Part shown: one piece after another, positions 34,068 to 44,002 of the stretch
Numbering within the stretch: position 1 is the stretch's first letter
How the letters are laid out: every line of letters begins with the position of its first letter
Assembly: GCF_000510725.1 (NCBI RefSeq)
Contig: NZ_AZNZ01000003.1
Coordinates: 273,239-337,238 of the forward strand
DNA length: 64,000 nucleotides
Direction of reading: 5' to 3'
DNA from: Pseudoxanthomonas sp. J31
GTDB lineage: Bacteria > Pseudomonadota > Gammaproteobacteria > Xanthomonadales > Xanthomonadaceae
Notes under the pieces: generated by a model
Database searches by the model: none
Told to the model about the DNA's origin: nothing
What the model saw: the letters and a program-made list of their open reading frames with translations, nothing else
Program-made: the position numbers and the translations under genes

Positions 34068-35771
34068 ATGGCGATCACTCTTTCCAAGGACAGCTTCAAC
34101 CGCGAGCAGGCCACCGAGAAGGCGGCCCAGGCGGTGGTCAAGCTGCAGGAGATGCAGCTGGGCCGGAAGCTCGGCACCCTGCTGGCGATCTCGCTGGCGG
34201 TGGCGGCCGGCCTGTACGTCTTCTTCTGGTCGCAGAAGCCGCAGTACACCCCGCTGTACACCGGGCTGGACGCCAAGGCCACGGCCGAGGCCGCCGACCT
34301 GCTGCGCGCCGCGCAGATCCCGTTCAAGCTCGACCAGGCCACCGGCGCCATCTCCGTGCCGGAGGCCAACCTGCACGACGCGCGCCTGAAGCTGGCCGGC
34401 TCCGGCCTGACCGAGAGCGGCCGCCTGGGCTTCGAACTGATGGAGCGCGACCCGGGCTTCGGCGTCAGCCAGTTCGTGGAGAACGCGCGCTACCAGCACG
34501 CGCTGGAAACCGAGCTGGTGCGCACCATCGCCACCCTGCGCCCGGTGCGCGACGCGCGCGTGCACCTGGCCATCCCCAAGCCCTCGGCCTTCACCCGCCA
34601 GCGCGAGGTGGCCAGCGCCTCGGTCGTGCTGGAACTGCGCTCCGGCGCCCTGCTCGAGCGCAACCAGGTGGACGCCATCGTCCACCTGGTCGCCTCCTCG
34701 ATCCCGGACCTGGCCCCGGAGCGGGTGACCGTGGTCGACCAGAACGGCCGCCTGCTCAGCAGCAACGGCCAGGACAGCGCCTCGGCCCTCAGCGCCGCCC
34801 AGTTCGAGCAGGTGCGGCGCCAGGAGACCTCGTTCAACCAGCGCATCCGCGAGCTGCTGGAGCCGCTGACCGGCACCGGCCGGGTCAACGCCGAGGTCAC
34901 GGTGGACATGGACTTCTCGGTCACCGAGGAGGCCCGCGAGCTGTTCAACGCCGAGCCGCAGAAGCTGCGCAGCGAGCAGGTCAGCGAGAACACCACCGCC
35001 GGCGAGGGCCCGCAGGGCATCCCCGGCGCCACCAGCAACACCCCGCCGGGCGCGGTCGCCCAGCAGCAGGCCGACGGCACCCCGCTGCCCGGCACCACCG
35101 CGGCCGCGCCCGCCGGCACCAGCTCGCGCAGCGCCACCCGCAACTTCGAGCTGGACCGCACCCTGCAGCACACCCGCCAGCCGGCCGGCCGCATCCGCCG
35201 GGTGACCGCCGCGGTGGTGGTCGACCACGTGCCGCGCCCCGGCCCGGACGGCAAGGTCGCCCTGCAGCCGCTGTCGGAGCAGGAGCTGGCGCGCCTGCAG
35301 GAGCTGGTGCGCCAGGCGGTGGGCTTCGACGCCGCCCGCGGCGACCAGGTCTCGGTGGTCAACGCCCCGTTCGTGCGCGACGACGCGCCGGCGGTCGAGG
35401 GGCCGAAGTGGTGGGAGGACCCGCGCGTGCGCGACGCCCTGCGCCTGCTGGTGGGAGCGGTGGTGGTGCTGGCCCTGCTGTTCGGCGTGCTGCGCCCGAG
35501 CATCCGCCAGATCGTCGCCCCGCCCGCGCCAAAGAAGGAGGAGAAAGCCGAGCCGGCCACCGCCGAGGTCTCCCTGGTCGAGGACGGCGAGGACCTGCCC
35601 GCGCTGGCCGAGGACACGGCCCAGCTCGGCCTGCAGGCCCCGCAGCCGCCGGCGGCGCTGCCCTCCGATGCCTACGAGGACCGCCTGCGCAACGCCCGCG
35701 AGGCCGTGCGCGCCGACTCCAAGCGGGTCGCCCAGGTGGTGAAGGAGTGGTTGGGAAATGAAGCAGCCTAG
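34068..35771 (+). CDS. fliF: FliF, MS-ring protein
   Basis: FliF forms the inner-membrane MS ring that founds the basal body. It has 567 residues. TM1 is at about 35-54 (LGTLLAISLAVAAGLYVFFW); the ring-building motifs include YTPLYTGLDAKATAEAADLL and RLGFELMERDPGFGVSQFVE; TM2 is at about 457-476 (LLVGAVVVLALLFGVLRP). The C-terminal tail binds FliG. A disordered, Gly/Thr-rich insert lies around 310-350. The stop overlaps the fliG start by 14 bases, so stoichiometry of ring and switch is coupled. Confidence 0.96.
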   Translation: MAITLSKDSFNREQATEKAAQAVVKLQEMQLGRKLGTLLAISLAVAAGLYVFFWSQKPQYTPLYTGLDAKATAEAADLLRAAQIPFKLDQATGAISVPEANLHDARLKLAGSGLTESGRLGFELMERDPGFGVSQFVENARYQHALETELVRTIATLRPVRDARVHLAIPKPSAFTRQREVASASVVLELRSGALLERNQVDAIVHLVASSIPDLAPERVTVVDQNGRLLSSNGQDSASALSAAQFEQVRRQETSFNQRIRELLEPLTGTGRVNAEVTVDMDFSVTEEARELFNAEPQKLRSEQVSENTTAGEGPQGIPGATSNTPPGAVAQQQADGTPLPGTTAAAPAGTSSRSATRNFELDRTLQHTRQPAGRIRRVTAAVVVDHVPRPGPDGKVALQPLSEQELARLQELVRQAVGFDAARGDQVSVVNAPFVRDDAPAVEGPKWWEDPRVRDALRLLVGAVVVLALLFGVLRPSIRQIVAPPAPKKEEKAEPATAEVSLVEDGEDLPALAEDTAQLGLQAPQPPAALPSDAYEDRLRNAREAVRADSKRVAQVVKEWLGNEAA

Positions 35772-36774
35772 TCTCCAGTCCGAACTGACCGGCGTGCAGC
35801 GCGCCGCCGTGCTGCTGCTGTCGCTGGGCGAGAGCGACGCGGCCGAGGTGCTCAAGCACATGAGCGCCAAGGAAGTGCAGAAGCTCGGCCTGGCGATGGC
35901 GACCATGAGCGGCATCAGCCGCGAGCAGGTCATGGACGTGATGGAGCAGTTCGAGCAGGCGCTGGAGCGGCAGACCTCGCTCGGCGTGGGCGCGGACGAC
36001 TACATCCGCAACGTGCTGATCCAGGCGCTGGGCGCGGACAAGGCCGGCAGCCTGATAGACCGCATCCTGCTGGGCCGCAACACCACCGGCCTGGACACGC
36101 TCAAGTGGATGGACCCGCGCGCGGTGGCCGACCTGGTGCGCAACGAGCACCCGCAGATCTGCGCCATCGTGCTTTCCCACCTGGACCCGGACCAGGCCGC
36201 CGAGGCGCTGAAGTTCCTGCCCGAGCGCGTGCGCGCCGACGTGCTGCTGCGCATCGCCACCCTCGACGGCATCCCGCCGAACGCGCTCAACGAGCTCAAC
36301 GAGATCATGGAGCGACAGTTCGCCGGCAACCAGAACCTGAAGTCGTCCAACATCGGCGGCGTCAAGGTCGCGGCCAACATCCTCAACTTCCTCGACGGCG
36401 GCCAGGACCAGTCGATCCTCGGCGAGATCGGCAAGGTCGACAACGAGCTGTGCCAGCGCATCCAGGACCTGATGTTCGTGTTCGACGACCTGGTCGAGCT
36501 GGACGACCGCGAGCTGCAGACCCTGCTGCGCGAGGTCTCCGGCGAGCGCCTGGGCATCGCCCTGCGCGGCGCCGACATCAAGGTGCGCGAGAAGATCACC
36601 CGCAACATGTCCCAGCGCGCCGCCGAGATCCTGCTGGAGGACATGGAGGCGCGTGGACCAGTGCGCCTGTCCGACGTGGAGGCGGCGCAGAAGGAGATCA
36701 TGACCATCGTCCGCCGCCTGGCCGATGAGGGCGTGATCAACCTCAGCGGCGGCGGCGGCGAGGAGCTGGTATGA
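35758..36774 (+). CDS. fliG: FliG, flagellar motor switch protein
   Basis: FliG sits on the MS ring and meets the stators; torque is produced on its C-domain. It has 338 residues. The start [20 protein letters not shown] and [20 protein letters not shown] are N-domain motifs, [20 protein letters not shown] carries the middle-domain EHPQ signature, and [20 protein letters not shown] is the C-terminal torque helix with its charged residues. It begins inside the fliF 3' end and its stop overlaps fliH by 4 bases. Confidence 0.96.
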   Translation: MKQPSLQSELTGVQRAAVLLLSLGESDAAEVLKHMSAKEVQKLGLAMATMSGISREQVMDVMEQFEQALERQTSLGVGADDYIRNVLIQALGADKAGSLIDRILLGRNTTGLDTLKWMDPRAVADLVRNEHPQICAIVLSHLDPDQAAEALKFLPERVRADVLLRIATLDGIPPNALNELNEIMERQFAGNQNLKSSNIGGVKVAANILNFLDGGQDQSILGEIGKVDNELCQRIQDLMFVFDDLVELDDRELQTLLREVSGERLGIALRGADIKVREKITRNMSQRAAEILLEDMEARGPVRLSDVEAAQKEIMTIVRRLADEGVINLSGGGGEELV

Positions 36775-37394
36775 GCACCGTCGTGCGCTGGATGGCGCCG
36801 GAGCTGGAGGTCGCACCGCCCCCGGCACCGGAGCCGGAGGTCGTGGAGGAAGTGCCGCTGCCGGTTCCGCCGACCCTGGAGGAGATCCAGGCCATCCAGG
36901 ACGCAGCGCGCGAAGAGGGCTACCAGGCCGGCTTCGCCCAGGGGCACCAGGACGGCTTCGCCCAGGGCCAGGCCGAGGTGCGCCGGCTGACCGCGCAGAT
37001 CGAGGGCATCCTCGACAACTTCACCCGCCCCCTCGCCCGCCTCGAGGACGAAGTCACCGCCGCGCTGGGCGAGCTGGCCGTGCGCATCGCCGGCAGCCTG
37101 GTGGGCCGCGCCTACGAGGCCGACCCGGCACTGCTGTCGGAACTGGTGTCCGAGGCGCTGGACGCGGTCGGCGGCGCCAGCCGCGAGGTCGAGGTGCGCC
37201 TGCACCCGGACGACATCGAGACCCTGGCCCCGATGCTGGCGCTGGTGTCCGAGGCGCGCCTGGTGCCCGACCCGACCCTGGGCCGCGGCGACCTGCGCGT
37301 GCACGCCGAGGCGGTGCGCATCGACGGCACCCTGGAGGCGCGCCTGCGCGGCGCGCTGGAAAGCGTGATCCACAAGGCCGGAGCCAGCGCATGA
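36771..37394 (+). CDS. fliH: FliH, export-ATPase regulator
   Basis: FliH holds the FliI ATPase inactive and links it to the C ring and export gate. It has 207 residues. A proline/acid-rich N-terminus leads to the glycine-zipper-like [20 protein letters not shown] (about 44-63), a coiled coil, and the C-terminal V-ATPase-E-like region ([20 protein letters not shown]). Such Gxxx repeats are characteristic of FliH. It overlaps fliG and fliI by 4 bases on each side. Confidence 0.92.
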   Translation: MSTVVRWMAPELEVAPPPAPEPEVVEEVPLPVPPTLEEIQAIQDAAREEGYQAGFAQGHQDGFAQGQAEVRRLTAQIEGILDNFTRPLARLEDEVTAALGELAVRIAGSLVGRAYEADPALLSELVSEALDAVGGASREVEVRLHPDDIETLAPMLALVSEARLVPDPTLGRGDLRVHAEAVRIDGTLEARLRGALESVIHKAGASA

Positions 37395-38797
37395 ACCCCG
37401 CCCCCGACCGCAATCCCGCCCTCGGCGGCGCCGTGCCGGCCGACTGGCTGTCCGCGCGCAACCTGCGCCTGGCCATGCGCCTGGGCGCCCTGTCCCCGGA
37501 CCCGGCCGCCGGCCGCGGCCTGATCCGCGAGGGCATCCTGCGCCGCGCCGTGGGCCTGACCCTGGAAGCCACCGGCTGCGCGGCGCCGATGGGCGCCACC
37601 TGCCGGGTGGAAGTGGCCGACGGCGGCTGGGTCGAGGCCGAGGTCGTCGGCTTTGCCGGCGACCGCACCTCGCTGATGCCCAGCGCCGAACTGCACGGCC
37701 TGCTGCCCAACGCCCGCGTGGTGCCGGTGCGCCGGCGCGGCGGCGTGGAAGTGGGCGAAGGCCTGCTTGGCCGGGTGATCGACTCCGACGGCGTGCCGCT
37801 GGACGGCAAGGGCCCGGTCCGCGCCGAGGGCAGCGTGAGCATGGCCGGCGCCGCGATCAACCCGCTGGCGCGCGAGCCCATCACCCAGCCGCTGGACGTG
37901 GGCGTGCGCGCGATCAACGCCCTGCTGCCGATCGGCCGCGGCCAGCGCGTGGGCCTGTTCGCCGGTTCCGGCGTCGGCAAGTCGACGCTGCTGGGCATGA
38001 TGACCCGCTTCACCGCGGCCGACGTGATCGTGGTCGGCCTGATCGGCGAACGCGGCCGCGAAGTGCGCGACTTCGTCGAGAGCACGCTGGGCGAGGAAGG
38101 CCTGCGCCGCGCCGTGGTCGTGGCCGCCCCGGCCGACCGCCCGCCGCTGGCGCGCCTGCATGGCGCCTACCGCGCCACCGCCATCGCCGAGTGGTTCCGC
38201 GACCAGGGCCTGAACGTCCTGCTGCTGATGGACTCGCTGACCCGCTTCGCCCAGGCCCAGCGCGAGATCGGCCTGTCGGTGGGCGAGCCGCCGACCACCC
38301 GCGGTTACCCGCCGAGCGTGTTCGCCAAGCTGCCGGCGCTGGTCGAGCGCGCCGGCAACGGCGCCAAGGGCCGTGGCTCGATCACCGCCTTCTACACCGT
38401 GCTGACCGAAGGCGACGACCCGCAGGACCCGATCGCCGACGCCGCGCGCGCCATCCTCGACGGCCACATCCTGCTGTCGCGACGGATCGCCGACGCCGGC
38501 CTGTACCCGGCCATCGACGTCGAGTCCTCGGTCAGCCGCGTGGTCCAGGACATCGCCGACGAGACCTGGCGCGAGCGCATCCGCGCGCTCAAGCGCCTGG
38601 TCGCCGCCTACAACGCCAACCGCGACCTGATCGCCATCGGCGCCTACCAGCGCGGCAACGACCCGCTGGTGGACGAGGCCCTGGCGCGCTGGCCGCAGAT
38701 CGTCGAATTCCTCGGCCAGGACGTGGCCCGCTCGGCCGACCTGGAACATAGCCGCCAGGCCCTGGCCGACCTGCTGCACAAGGAGAACGCCGCATGA
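37391..38797 (+). CDS. fliI: FliI, flagellum-specific ATPase
   Basis: FliI is the soluble ATPase that prepares export substrates, related to the F1 beta subunit. It has 468 residues. The Walker A motif GSGVGKST is at 192-199, Walker B-like region [17 protein letters not shown] is near 275-291, followed by [20 protein letters not shown] and [20 protein letters not shown]. The 4-base overlap with fliH and fliJ fits the usual FliH-FliI-FliJ complex. Confidence 0.96.
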   Translation: MNPAPDRNPALGGAVPADWLSARNLRLAMRLGALSPDPAAGRGLIREGILRRAVGLTLEATGCAAPMGATCRVEVADGGWVEAEVVGFAGDRTSLMPSAELHGLLPNARVVPVRRRGGVEVGEGLLGRVIDSDGVPLDGKGPVRAEGSVSMAGAAINPLAREPITQPLDVGVRAINALLPIGRGQRVGLFAGSGVGKSTLLGMMTRFTAADVIVVGLIGERGREVRDFVESTLGEEGLRRAVVVAAPADRPPLARLHGAYRATAIAEWFRDQGLNVLLLMDSLTRFAQAQREIGLSVGEPPTTRGYPPSVFAKLPALVERAGNGAKGRGSITAFYTVLTEGDDPQDPIADAARAILDGHILLSRRIADAGLYPAIDVESSVSRVVQDIADETWRERIRALKRLVAAYNANRDLIAIGAYQRGNDPLVDEALARWPQIVEFLGQDVARSADLEHSRQALADLLHKENAA

Positions 38798-39249
38798 TGC
38801 AGTCCCGCCGCATCGATCCGCTGCTGCGCCGCGCGCAGGAGCACGAGGATGCCGTGGCGCGCGAGCTGGCCGAGCGCCAGCGTGCGCACGAACTGCAGGA
38901 ATCGCGGCTGGAGGAGCTGCGGCGCTACGCCGCCGAGTACGCCGCCAGCCAGATGTCCGCGATCAGCCCGGCGCAGCTAGCCAACCGGCGCGCCTTCCTC
39001 GACCGCCTGGAGAGCGCGGTCGAACAGCAGAGCCGGAACGTGGACCGCAGCCGCGAGCGGCTGGAGGCCGAACGTGCCCGCCTGCTGCTGGCCAGCCGCG
39101 ACAAGGCGGTGCTGGAGCAGCTGGCGGCGAGCTACCGCGCCCAGGAACGCAAGGCCGACGAGCGCCGCAGCCAGCGCGAGATGGACGACCTGGGCGCGCG
39201 CCGCGTGCGCGCCGCGCAGCAGGCCCGGCAGGAAGGAGAGTCGCAGTGA
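38794..39249 (+). CDS. fliJ: FliJ, export chaperone-escort and ATPase stalk protein
   Basis: FliJ is the coiled-coil protein that sits in the FliI hexamer and contacts FlhA. It has 151 residues, almost all coiled coil and charged ([40 protein letters not shown]). There is no other domain. It lies between fliI and fliK, overlapping both by 4 bases, as in other gammaproteobacteria. Coiled coils give little sequence identity, so the call relies on size, character and position. Confidence 0.9.
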   Translation: MMQSRRIDPLLRRAQEHEDAVARELAERQRAHELQESRLEELRRYAAEYAASQMSAISPAQLANRRAFLDRLESAVEQQSRNVDRSRERLEAERARLLLASRDKAVLEQLAASYRAQERKADERRSQREMDDLGARRVRAAQQARQEGESQ

Positions 39250-40397
39250 CCCCGAGCCTGTTTGCCGCCGTCGCCCCGGCGCCGAAGACCGCCCCGGCAG
39301 GCGCCCCGCCCTCCCCGCGCGGCGCCTCCGCCGGCGGCGAGGGCCAGGATTTCGCGCGCCTGCTGGAAGGCCCGCAGGACGCCGGCGCCGCGCGCAAGGG
39401 CCCTGCCCGCGCCGACGCCCCGGCGCGCCAGCCGGGCAAGGACGAGGCCCCGGCCCGGGACGAGCTGCCGGGCGCCCCCGGCGAGGCCCGCCCGGCTACG
39501 GAGGAATCCGCGGAAGCGGCCACCGCCGCGCCGGCGGCCACGGACGAGACCCCGGGCACGGACAGCGATGGCGAAGCCGCAGCCAGCGACTGGCCCCCGC
39601 CGGGCCTGGCCTGGCTGCTGCAACCGCCGGAACCGGCGCCGCCGGCCCCGGCCGCCGGCGCCGCCGTTCCCGCTCCTGTTGCGGGCAATGCCGGCGAAGG
39701 CGAGCCCGCCGCGGCCGGCAAGGCCACGGCCCCGCTGCTGCCGGACCTGGCCGCCCCCGCCTCGCGCCCGCTGGCCGCCGCCCCGTCCCCCGCTGCCGAA
39801 CCCCTGCCGCAGGAGGATGCCGCCGGCGAGGCCCTGGACACCCTGGCCGGCGCCGCGCGCCACCTGCAGGCGCTGGTCCCGGAGACCGGCCCGGAATCGC
39901 AGGCACCGGCCTTCGTGCTGCCGCTGGCCAACCCGGCGCCAGTGGCCACACCCGCCGCCGCGCTACCGGCCACCCCGGCGCACCTGCCTACCCCGCAGCT
40001 GGGCGACGCCGGCTTCGCCGAGGATGTCGGCAGCCACGTGGAGTGGCTGGCCGGGCAGAAGATCAGCCATGCCGTCATCCGGGTCTCGCCGCAGGACCTG
40101 GGCCCGGTCGAGGTGCGCCTGCAGCTGGATGGCGACCGCCTGAGCGCCGACTTCAGCAGCGCCCAGGCCGAGGTCCGCCAGGCGCTGGAGCAGAGCCTGC
40201 CGCGCCTGCGCGAGATGCTGGGCCAGCATGGCTTCGAGCTGGCCCATGCCGGGGTTGGCCACGGCCAGGCTGGCGACCGCGAAGCGGCGTCGCAAGGCCG
40301 CCAGGGGAGTGGCGGCGAAGCAAACGGCGACGAACCGGCGGCCACGGCCCAGCCGGTACGGATGGCCCGACGCGGCCTGCTCGACGCCTACGCCTGA
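39246..40397 (+). CDS. fliK: FliK, hook-length control protein
   Basis: FliK measures the hook and switches export specificity to filament substrates. It has 383 residues with a GTG start at 39246 overlapping the fliJ stop. Residues 1-240 are strongly Ala/Pro-rich, as expected for the ruler region. The conserved FliK C-terminal domain (about 255-350) contains HAVIRVSPQDLGPVEVRLQL, QAEVRQALEQSLPRLREMLG and the contact residues for FlhB. The tail is basic. It ends the fliE-fliK unit; a 271-base gap with a sigma-54 promoter separates it from fliL. Confidence 0.93.
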   Translation: MTPSLFAAVAPAPKTAPAGAPPSPRGASAGGEGQDFARLLEGPQDAGAARKGPARADAPARQPGKDEAPARDELPGAPGEARPATEESAEAATAAPAATDETPGTDSDGEAAASDWPPPGLAWLLQPPEPAPPAPAAGAAVPAPVAGNAGEGEPAAAGKATAPLLPDLAAPASRPLAAAPSPAAEPLPQEDAAGEALDTLAGAARHLQALVPETGPESQAPAFVLPLANPAPVATPAAALPATPAHLPTPQLGDAGFAEDVGSHVEWLAGQKISHAVIRVSPQDLGPVEVRLQLDGDRLSADFSSAQAEVRQALEQSLPRLREMLGQHGFELAHAGVGHGQAGDREAASQGRQGSGGEANGDEPAATAQPVRMARRGLLDAYA

Positions 40398-40619
40398 CCG
40401 TCGCGGTGCCGGTCGCGCGGCACCGCTGTCCCCGGACCTGGTCCGCCGCGCTGCTTCGATGGTGCGTGTTTGCTGCCCCGCCCTGGCCGCGTCCGCGGCC
40501 GGGGCGCAGGTGCCTGTCGCAATCCCGATCGCCAGGCCCCGGCCATGCCGGCCGTGCGGCCACGCGCCGGACCTTCGCCGGCTCCGCCGCCGCTCGTCGT
40601 CAAACCGTCGCCGCGCTTG

Positions 40620-40635
40620 CGGCACGCCGCTTGCA
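40620..40635 (+). promoter_or_regulatory. Sigma-54 promoter of the fliLMNOPQR operon
   Basis: CGGCACG (40620-40626), CCGC, TTGCA (40631-40635) with GG-N10-GC, ahead of fliL by 34 bases. The fliK-fliL gap holds nothing else that I can name. Confidence 0.83.
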
Positions 40636-40668
40636 TAGGCCTTGCCGCAAACCACAGGAGATCGACGC

Positions 40669-41187
40669 GTGGCCACCGCAGCCGACAGGACCCCCCGCAA
40701 CTCGCCGAACAGTACTCCCCGCGACGGCGGCAAGCTGCCCCTGGTCATCACCCTGGTCGCGGTGCTGGTGGCCTGCGGCGCCGGCGGCGGTTGGTACTGG
40801 AGCTCCCAGCGCGCCAAGGCCGCCGAGCAGGCCGCCGCCGAGGCGGCCAAGCCGCGCCTGCCGGCCCCGGCCCAGTACCTGGCGCTGGAGCCGCCGTTCG
40901 TGGTCAACCTCAACGGCGGCATCGAGGGCCCGAAGTACCTGCAGGTGGAGATCCAGCTGATGACCCGCGACAACAACGAGCTGGCGGAGCTGGAGCGCCA
41001 CGCCCCGGCGATCCGCGCCCGCCTGCTGATGCTGCTGGCGCAGCAGACCGCCGAGGGCATCGCCGACCGCGCCGGCAAGGAAGCGCTGCAGGCCGAGGCC
41101 CTGGCCGAGGTGCGCAAGCTGATGCGCGCCGAGACCGGCAAGCCCTGCGCCGAAGCCCTGCTGTTCACCAGCTTCGTGACCCAGTGA
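40669..41187 (+). CDS. fliL: FliL, stator-associated basal body protein
   Basis: FliL is an inner-membrane protein that supports the stator and torque. It has 172 residues from GTG 40669 (preceded by an AGGAG site); an earlier in-frame ATG at 40642 would lie inside the promoter region. One TM segment is at about 25-44 (LPLVITLVAVLVACGAGGGW), then a linker and a periplasmic SPFH-like domain (about 65-172) with ALEPPFVVNLNGGIEGPKYL and YLQVEIQLMTRDNNELAELE. It begins the second fli operon. Confidence 0.92.
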   Translation: MATAADRTPRNSPNSTPRDGGKLPLVITLVAVLVACGAGGGWYWSSQRAKAAEQAAAEAAKPRLPAPAQYLALEPPFVVNLNGGIEGPKYLQVEIQLMTRDNNELAELERHAPAIRARLLMLLAQQTAEGIADRAGKEALQAEALAEVRKLMRAETGKPCAEALLFTSFVTQ

Positions 41188-41200
41188 GCCGCGCGCGCCC

Positions 41201-42214
41201 ATGACCATCAACGACCTGCTCTCACAGGACGAGATCGACGCCCTGCTGCACGGCGTGGATTCCGGCGCGGTCAACACCGAGCCGGAGCCGGACCCGGGCA
41301 CCGCGCGGCCGTACGACTTCGCCAGCCAGGACCGCATCATCCGCGGGCGCATGCCCACCCTGGAGATGGTCAACGAGCGCTTCGTGCGCCTGTGGCGCAT
41401 CGGCCTGTTCAACCTGATCCGGCGCTCGGCCGACATCTCCGTGCGCGGCATCGACCTGATCAAGTTCGGCGAGTACATGCACTCGCTGTACGTGCCGACC
41501 AACCTCAACCTGGTGCGCTTCAAGCCGCTGCGCGGCATGGGCCTGATCGTGTTCGAGCCCAAGCTGGTGTTCACCGTGGTGGACAATTTCTTCGGCGGCG
41601 ACGGGCGCTACCCGACCCGGATCGAGGGCCGCGAGTTCACCGTCACCGAGATGCGGGTGATCCAGCTGATGCTGCGCCAGACCTTCACCGACCTGGTCGA
41701 GGCCTGGGCACCGGTGATGGACGTGGAGTTCGAGTACATCAACTCCGAGATCAACCCGCACTTCGCCAACATCGTCACCCCGCGCGAGTACGTGGTGGTC
41801 AGCCGCTTCCACGTCGAGCTGGACGGCGGCGGCGGCGAGATCCACGTCACCCTGCCCTATTCCATGCTCGAGCCGATCCGCGAGCTGCTCGACGCCGGCA
41901 TCCAGAGCGACCGCATCGACCGCGACGAGAGCTGGAACGCCACCCTGCGCGAGCAGCTGCAGCTGGCCGAGGTGACCATCTCCAGCGTGCTGGCGGAGAA
42001 GCGCATCGACCTGCGCCAGCTCACCCAGCTGAAGGTCGGCGACGTGCTGCCGATCGAGCTGTCCACCACCGTCCCGGTGTGCGTGGAGAACATCCCGGTG
42101 TTCACCGGCCAGTTCGGCCTGTCCAACGGCAGGAACGCGGTGAAGATCGTCCAGACCCACCCGCCCGGCGCCGAAAAGCCGCGCCAGGCCGCCCCCGAGG
42201 AAATGCCCGCATGA
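41201..42214 (+). CDS. fliM: FliM, flagellar motor switch protein
   Basis: FliM forms the C ring and receives phospho-CheY. It has 337 residues. The CheY-binding peptide is at the N-terminus (NDLLSQDEIDALLHGV, residues 4-19). The CheC-like middle domain has LEMVNERFVRLWRIGLFNLI, the GGxGR-type FFGGDGRYPTRIEGREFTVT, and the C-terminal SpoA domain ends IPVFTGQFGLSNGRNAVKI. The stop overlaps fliN by 4 bases. The N-terminal motif is closely echoed in CheA and CheZ of this locus. Confidence 0.96.
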   Translation: MTINDLLSQDEIDALLHGVDSGAVNTEPEPDPGTARPYDFASQDRIIRGRMPTLEMVNERFVRLWRIGLFNLIRRSADISVRGIDLIKFGEYMHSLYVPTNLNLVRFKPLRGMGLIVFEPKLVFTVVDNFFGGDGRYPTRIEGREFTVTEMRVIQLMLRQTFTDLVEAWAPVMDVEFEYINSEINPHFANIVTPREYVVVSRFHVELDGGGGEIHVTLPYSMLEPIRELLDAGIQSDRIDRDESWNATLREQLQLAEVTISSVLAEKRIDLRQLTQLKVGDVLPIELSTTVPVCVENIPVFTGQFGLSNGRNAVKIVQTHPPGAEKPRQAAPEEMPA

Positions 42215-42543
42215 GCACCGAAGCCCCTGCCGCGACCGCGCAATTCGACGCGCTGCAGTCCGAGCCCGTCCAGGGCGCCAGCGACCTGAACCTGGACGTC
42301 ATCCTCGACGTGCCGGTGACCCTGTCGCTGGAGGTCGGCCGCACCCGCATGCCGATCCGCAACCTGCTGCAGCTCAACCAGGGCTCGGTGATCGAGCTGG
42401 AACGCGGCGCCGGCGAACCGCTGGACGTGTACGTCAACGGCACCCTGATCGCCCACGGCGAGGTGGTGGTGATCAACGACCGCTTCGGCGTGCGCCTGAC
42501 CGACGTGGTCAGCCCCAGCGAGCGGATCCGGAGGCTGCGTTGA
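42211..42543 (+). CDS. fliN: FliN, flagellar motor switch protein
   Basis: FliN is the smallest C-ring subunit and helps recruit FliH. It has 110 residues: an N-terminal tail of about 30 and the SpoA domain (LDVILDVPVTLSLEVGRTRM, LLQLNQGSVIELERGAGEPL, NDRFGVRLTDVVSPSERIRR). Family length. The start at 42211 (MSTEAPAATAQ) lies 4 bases inside the fliM end, and the stop overlaps the fliO TTG start. Confidence 0.96.
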   Translation: MSTEAPAATAQFDALQSEPVQGASDLNLDVILDVPVTLSLEVGRTRMPIRNLLQLNQGSVIELERGAGEPLDVYVNGTLIAHGEVVVINDRFGVRLTDVVSPSERIRRLR

Positions 42544-42947
42544 GCATCCTGCCGCTGCTGCTGGCCGCCGCCCCCGCCGCGCAGGCCGCGCGGCCGGCGG
42601 CGCAGGCCCAGGGCCCGGGCCTGTTCGGCGCGTTCTTCGCCCTGCTGCTGGTGCTGGGCCTGATCGTCGGCCTGGCCTGGCTGCTCAAGCGCATGCCCGG
42701 CTCCGGCTTCCGTCCCGCCGACGGCCTGCGCGTGGTCGCCTCGCTGCACCTGGGCACCAAGGAGCGCGCGGTGGTGGTGGAGGTCGGCGGCCGCCAGCTG
42801 CTGCTGGGCGTCTCCCCGGGCGGCGTGACCCTGCTGCACGAGCTGCCCGAGCCGCTGCCCGCGCCCGAGGCGCCGCGCCTGCCCAACCTCAAGGAACTCC
42901 CCAACTTCGCCCAGCTGCTGTCGCAGCGGCTGCGCCGGACCCGCTGA
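42540..42947 (+). CDS. fliO: FliO, export-gate assembly protein
   Basis: FliO helps assemble the FliP-FliR core. It has 135 residues from a TTG start at 42540, overlapping the fliN stop. A signal-like or transmembrane region (LFGAFFALLLVLGLIVGLAW, about 31-50) is followed by the conserved LRVVASLHLGTKERAVVVEV cytosolic beta domain with GGRQLLLGVSPGGVTLLHEL. FliO is normally weakly conserved, but size, order and the ERAVVVEVG motif agree. Confidence 0.9.
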   Translation: MSILPLLLAAAPAAQAARPAAQAQGPGLFGAFFALLLVLGLIVGLAWLLKRMPGSGFRPADGLRVVASLHLGTKERAVVVEVGGRQLLLGVSPGGVTLLHELPEPLPAPEAPRLPNLKELPNFAQLLSQRLRRTR

Positions 42948-42948
42948 C

Positions 42949-43716
42949 ATGAACTCCCGCCGCCTGCTCCTGACCGTCGTGGTGCTGGTGCTGGCCTGCC
43001 TGCCGCTGCTGGCCGCCGCCGCGCCGGCGGCGCCGCAGGTGCCATCCCTGCCGAACGTGACCGTGGGCCGCATCGGCGACGCCCCGGTGAGCGTGCCGCT
43101 GCAGACCCTGCTGCTGATGACCGGCATCACCCTGCTGCCGTCGCTGCTGCTGGTGATGACCTGCTTCACCCGGATCATCATCGTGCTGGCGCTGCTGCGG
43201 CAGGCCCTGGGCACCGGCCAGACCCCTTCCAACCAGATCCTGGTGGGGCTGTCGCTGTTCCTGACCGCGATGGTCATGATGCCGGTGTGGCAGAAGGCCT
43301 GGGACGCCGGCTTCGGCCCCTACCTCAACGGCGACATCGACTTCCGCAGCGCCTGGGACCTGGGCACCGCGCCGCTGCGCGCGTTCATGCTGGCCCAGGT
43401 GCGCGAGACCGACCTGATGACCTTCGCCGGCCTGGCCGGGCATGACACCTACAGCGGCCCGGACGCGGTGCCGTTCCCGGTGCTGGCGGCCTCGTTCGTC
43501 ACCTCCGAGCTGAAGACCGCGTTCGAGATCGGCTTCCTGATCTTCATCCCGTTCGTGGTGATCGACCTGGTGGTGGCCAGCGTGCTGATGTCGATGGGCA
43601 TGATGATGCTCTCGCCGATGCTGATCTCCGCGCCGTTCAAGATCCTGCTGTTCGTGCTGGTGGACGGCTGGGTGCTGACCGTCGGCACCCTGGCGGCCAG
43701 CTTCAACGGGGTCTGA
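42949..43716 (+). CDS. fliP: FliP, export-gate core protein
   Basis: FliP is the pentameric core of the flagellar type III export channel. It has 255 residues with a cleavable signal peptide (about 1-22, ending AAAAP). Membrane segments and signature motifs follow: TGITLLPSLLLVMTCFTRII, RQALGTGQTPSNQILVGLSL, and DLVVASVLMSMGMMMLSPML near the C-terminus. It starts one base after fliO and one base before fliQ follows. Confidence 0.96.
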   Translation: MNSRRLLLTVVVLVLACLPLLAAAAPAAPQVPSLPNVTVGRIGDAPVSVPLQTLLLMTGITLLPSLLLVMTCFTRIIIVLALLRQALGTGQTPSNQILVGLSLFLTAMVMMPVWQKAWDAGFGPYLNGDIDFRSAWDLGTAPLRAFMLAQVRETDLMTFAGLAGHDTYSGPDAVPFPVLAASFVTSELKTAFEIGFLIFIPFVVIDLVVASVLMSMGMMMLSPMLISAPFKILLFVLVDGWVLTVGTLAASFNGV

Positions 43717-43717
43717 G

Positions 43718-43987
43718 ATGAGCCCGGAACTGGCCCTGACCGAACTGCGCCGCGCCCTCGAGGTGGCCCTGTGGGTGGGCGGCCCGCTGCTGGTCACCAT
43801 GCTGGTGGTGGGCGTGGTGGTCGGCATCGTCCAGGCCGCCACACAGATCAACGAGCCGACCATCGCCTTCATCTCCAAGGCCGTGGCCATGACCGCGGCG
43901 CTGTTCGCGCTGGGCAGCTTCCTGCTGGCCTACCTGGTCGACTACACCACCACGCTGTTCCAGCGCATCCCCCACCTGATCGGCTGA
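43718..43987 (+). CDS. fliQ: FliQ, export-gate protein
   Basis: FliQ is a small core subunit of the export gate. It has 89 residues and two membrane helices: VALWVGGPLLVTMLVVGVVV (about 15-34) and AMTAALFALGSFLLAYLVDY (about 51-70), with the conserved QAATQINEPTIAFISKAVAM loop. Size and gene order (fliP-fliQ-fliR) are standard. Confidence 0.95.
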   Translation: MSPELALTELRRALEVALWVGGPLLVTMLVVGVVVGIVQAATQINEPTIAFISKAVAMTAALFALGSFLLAYLVDYTTTLFQRIPHLIG

Positions 43988-44002
43988 GGACGGGAGCGCG
44001 CG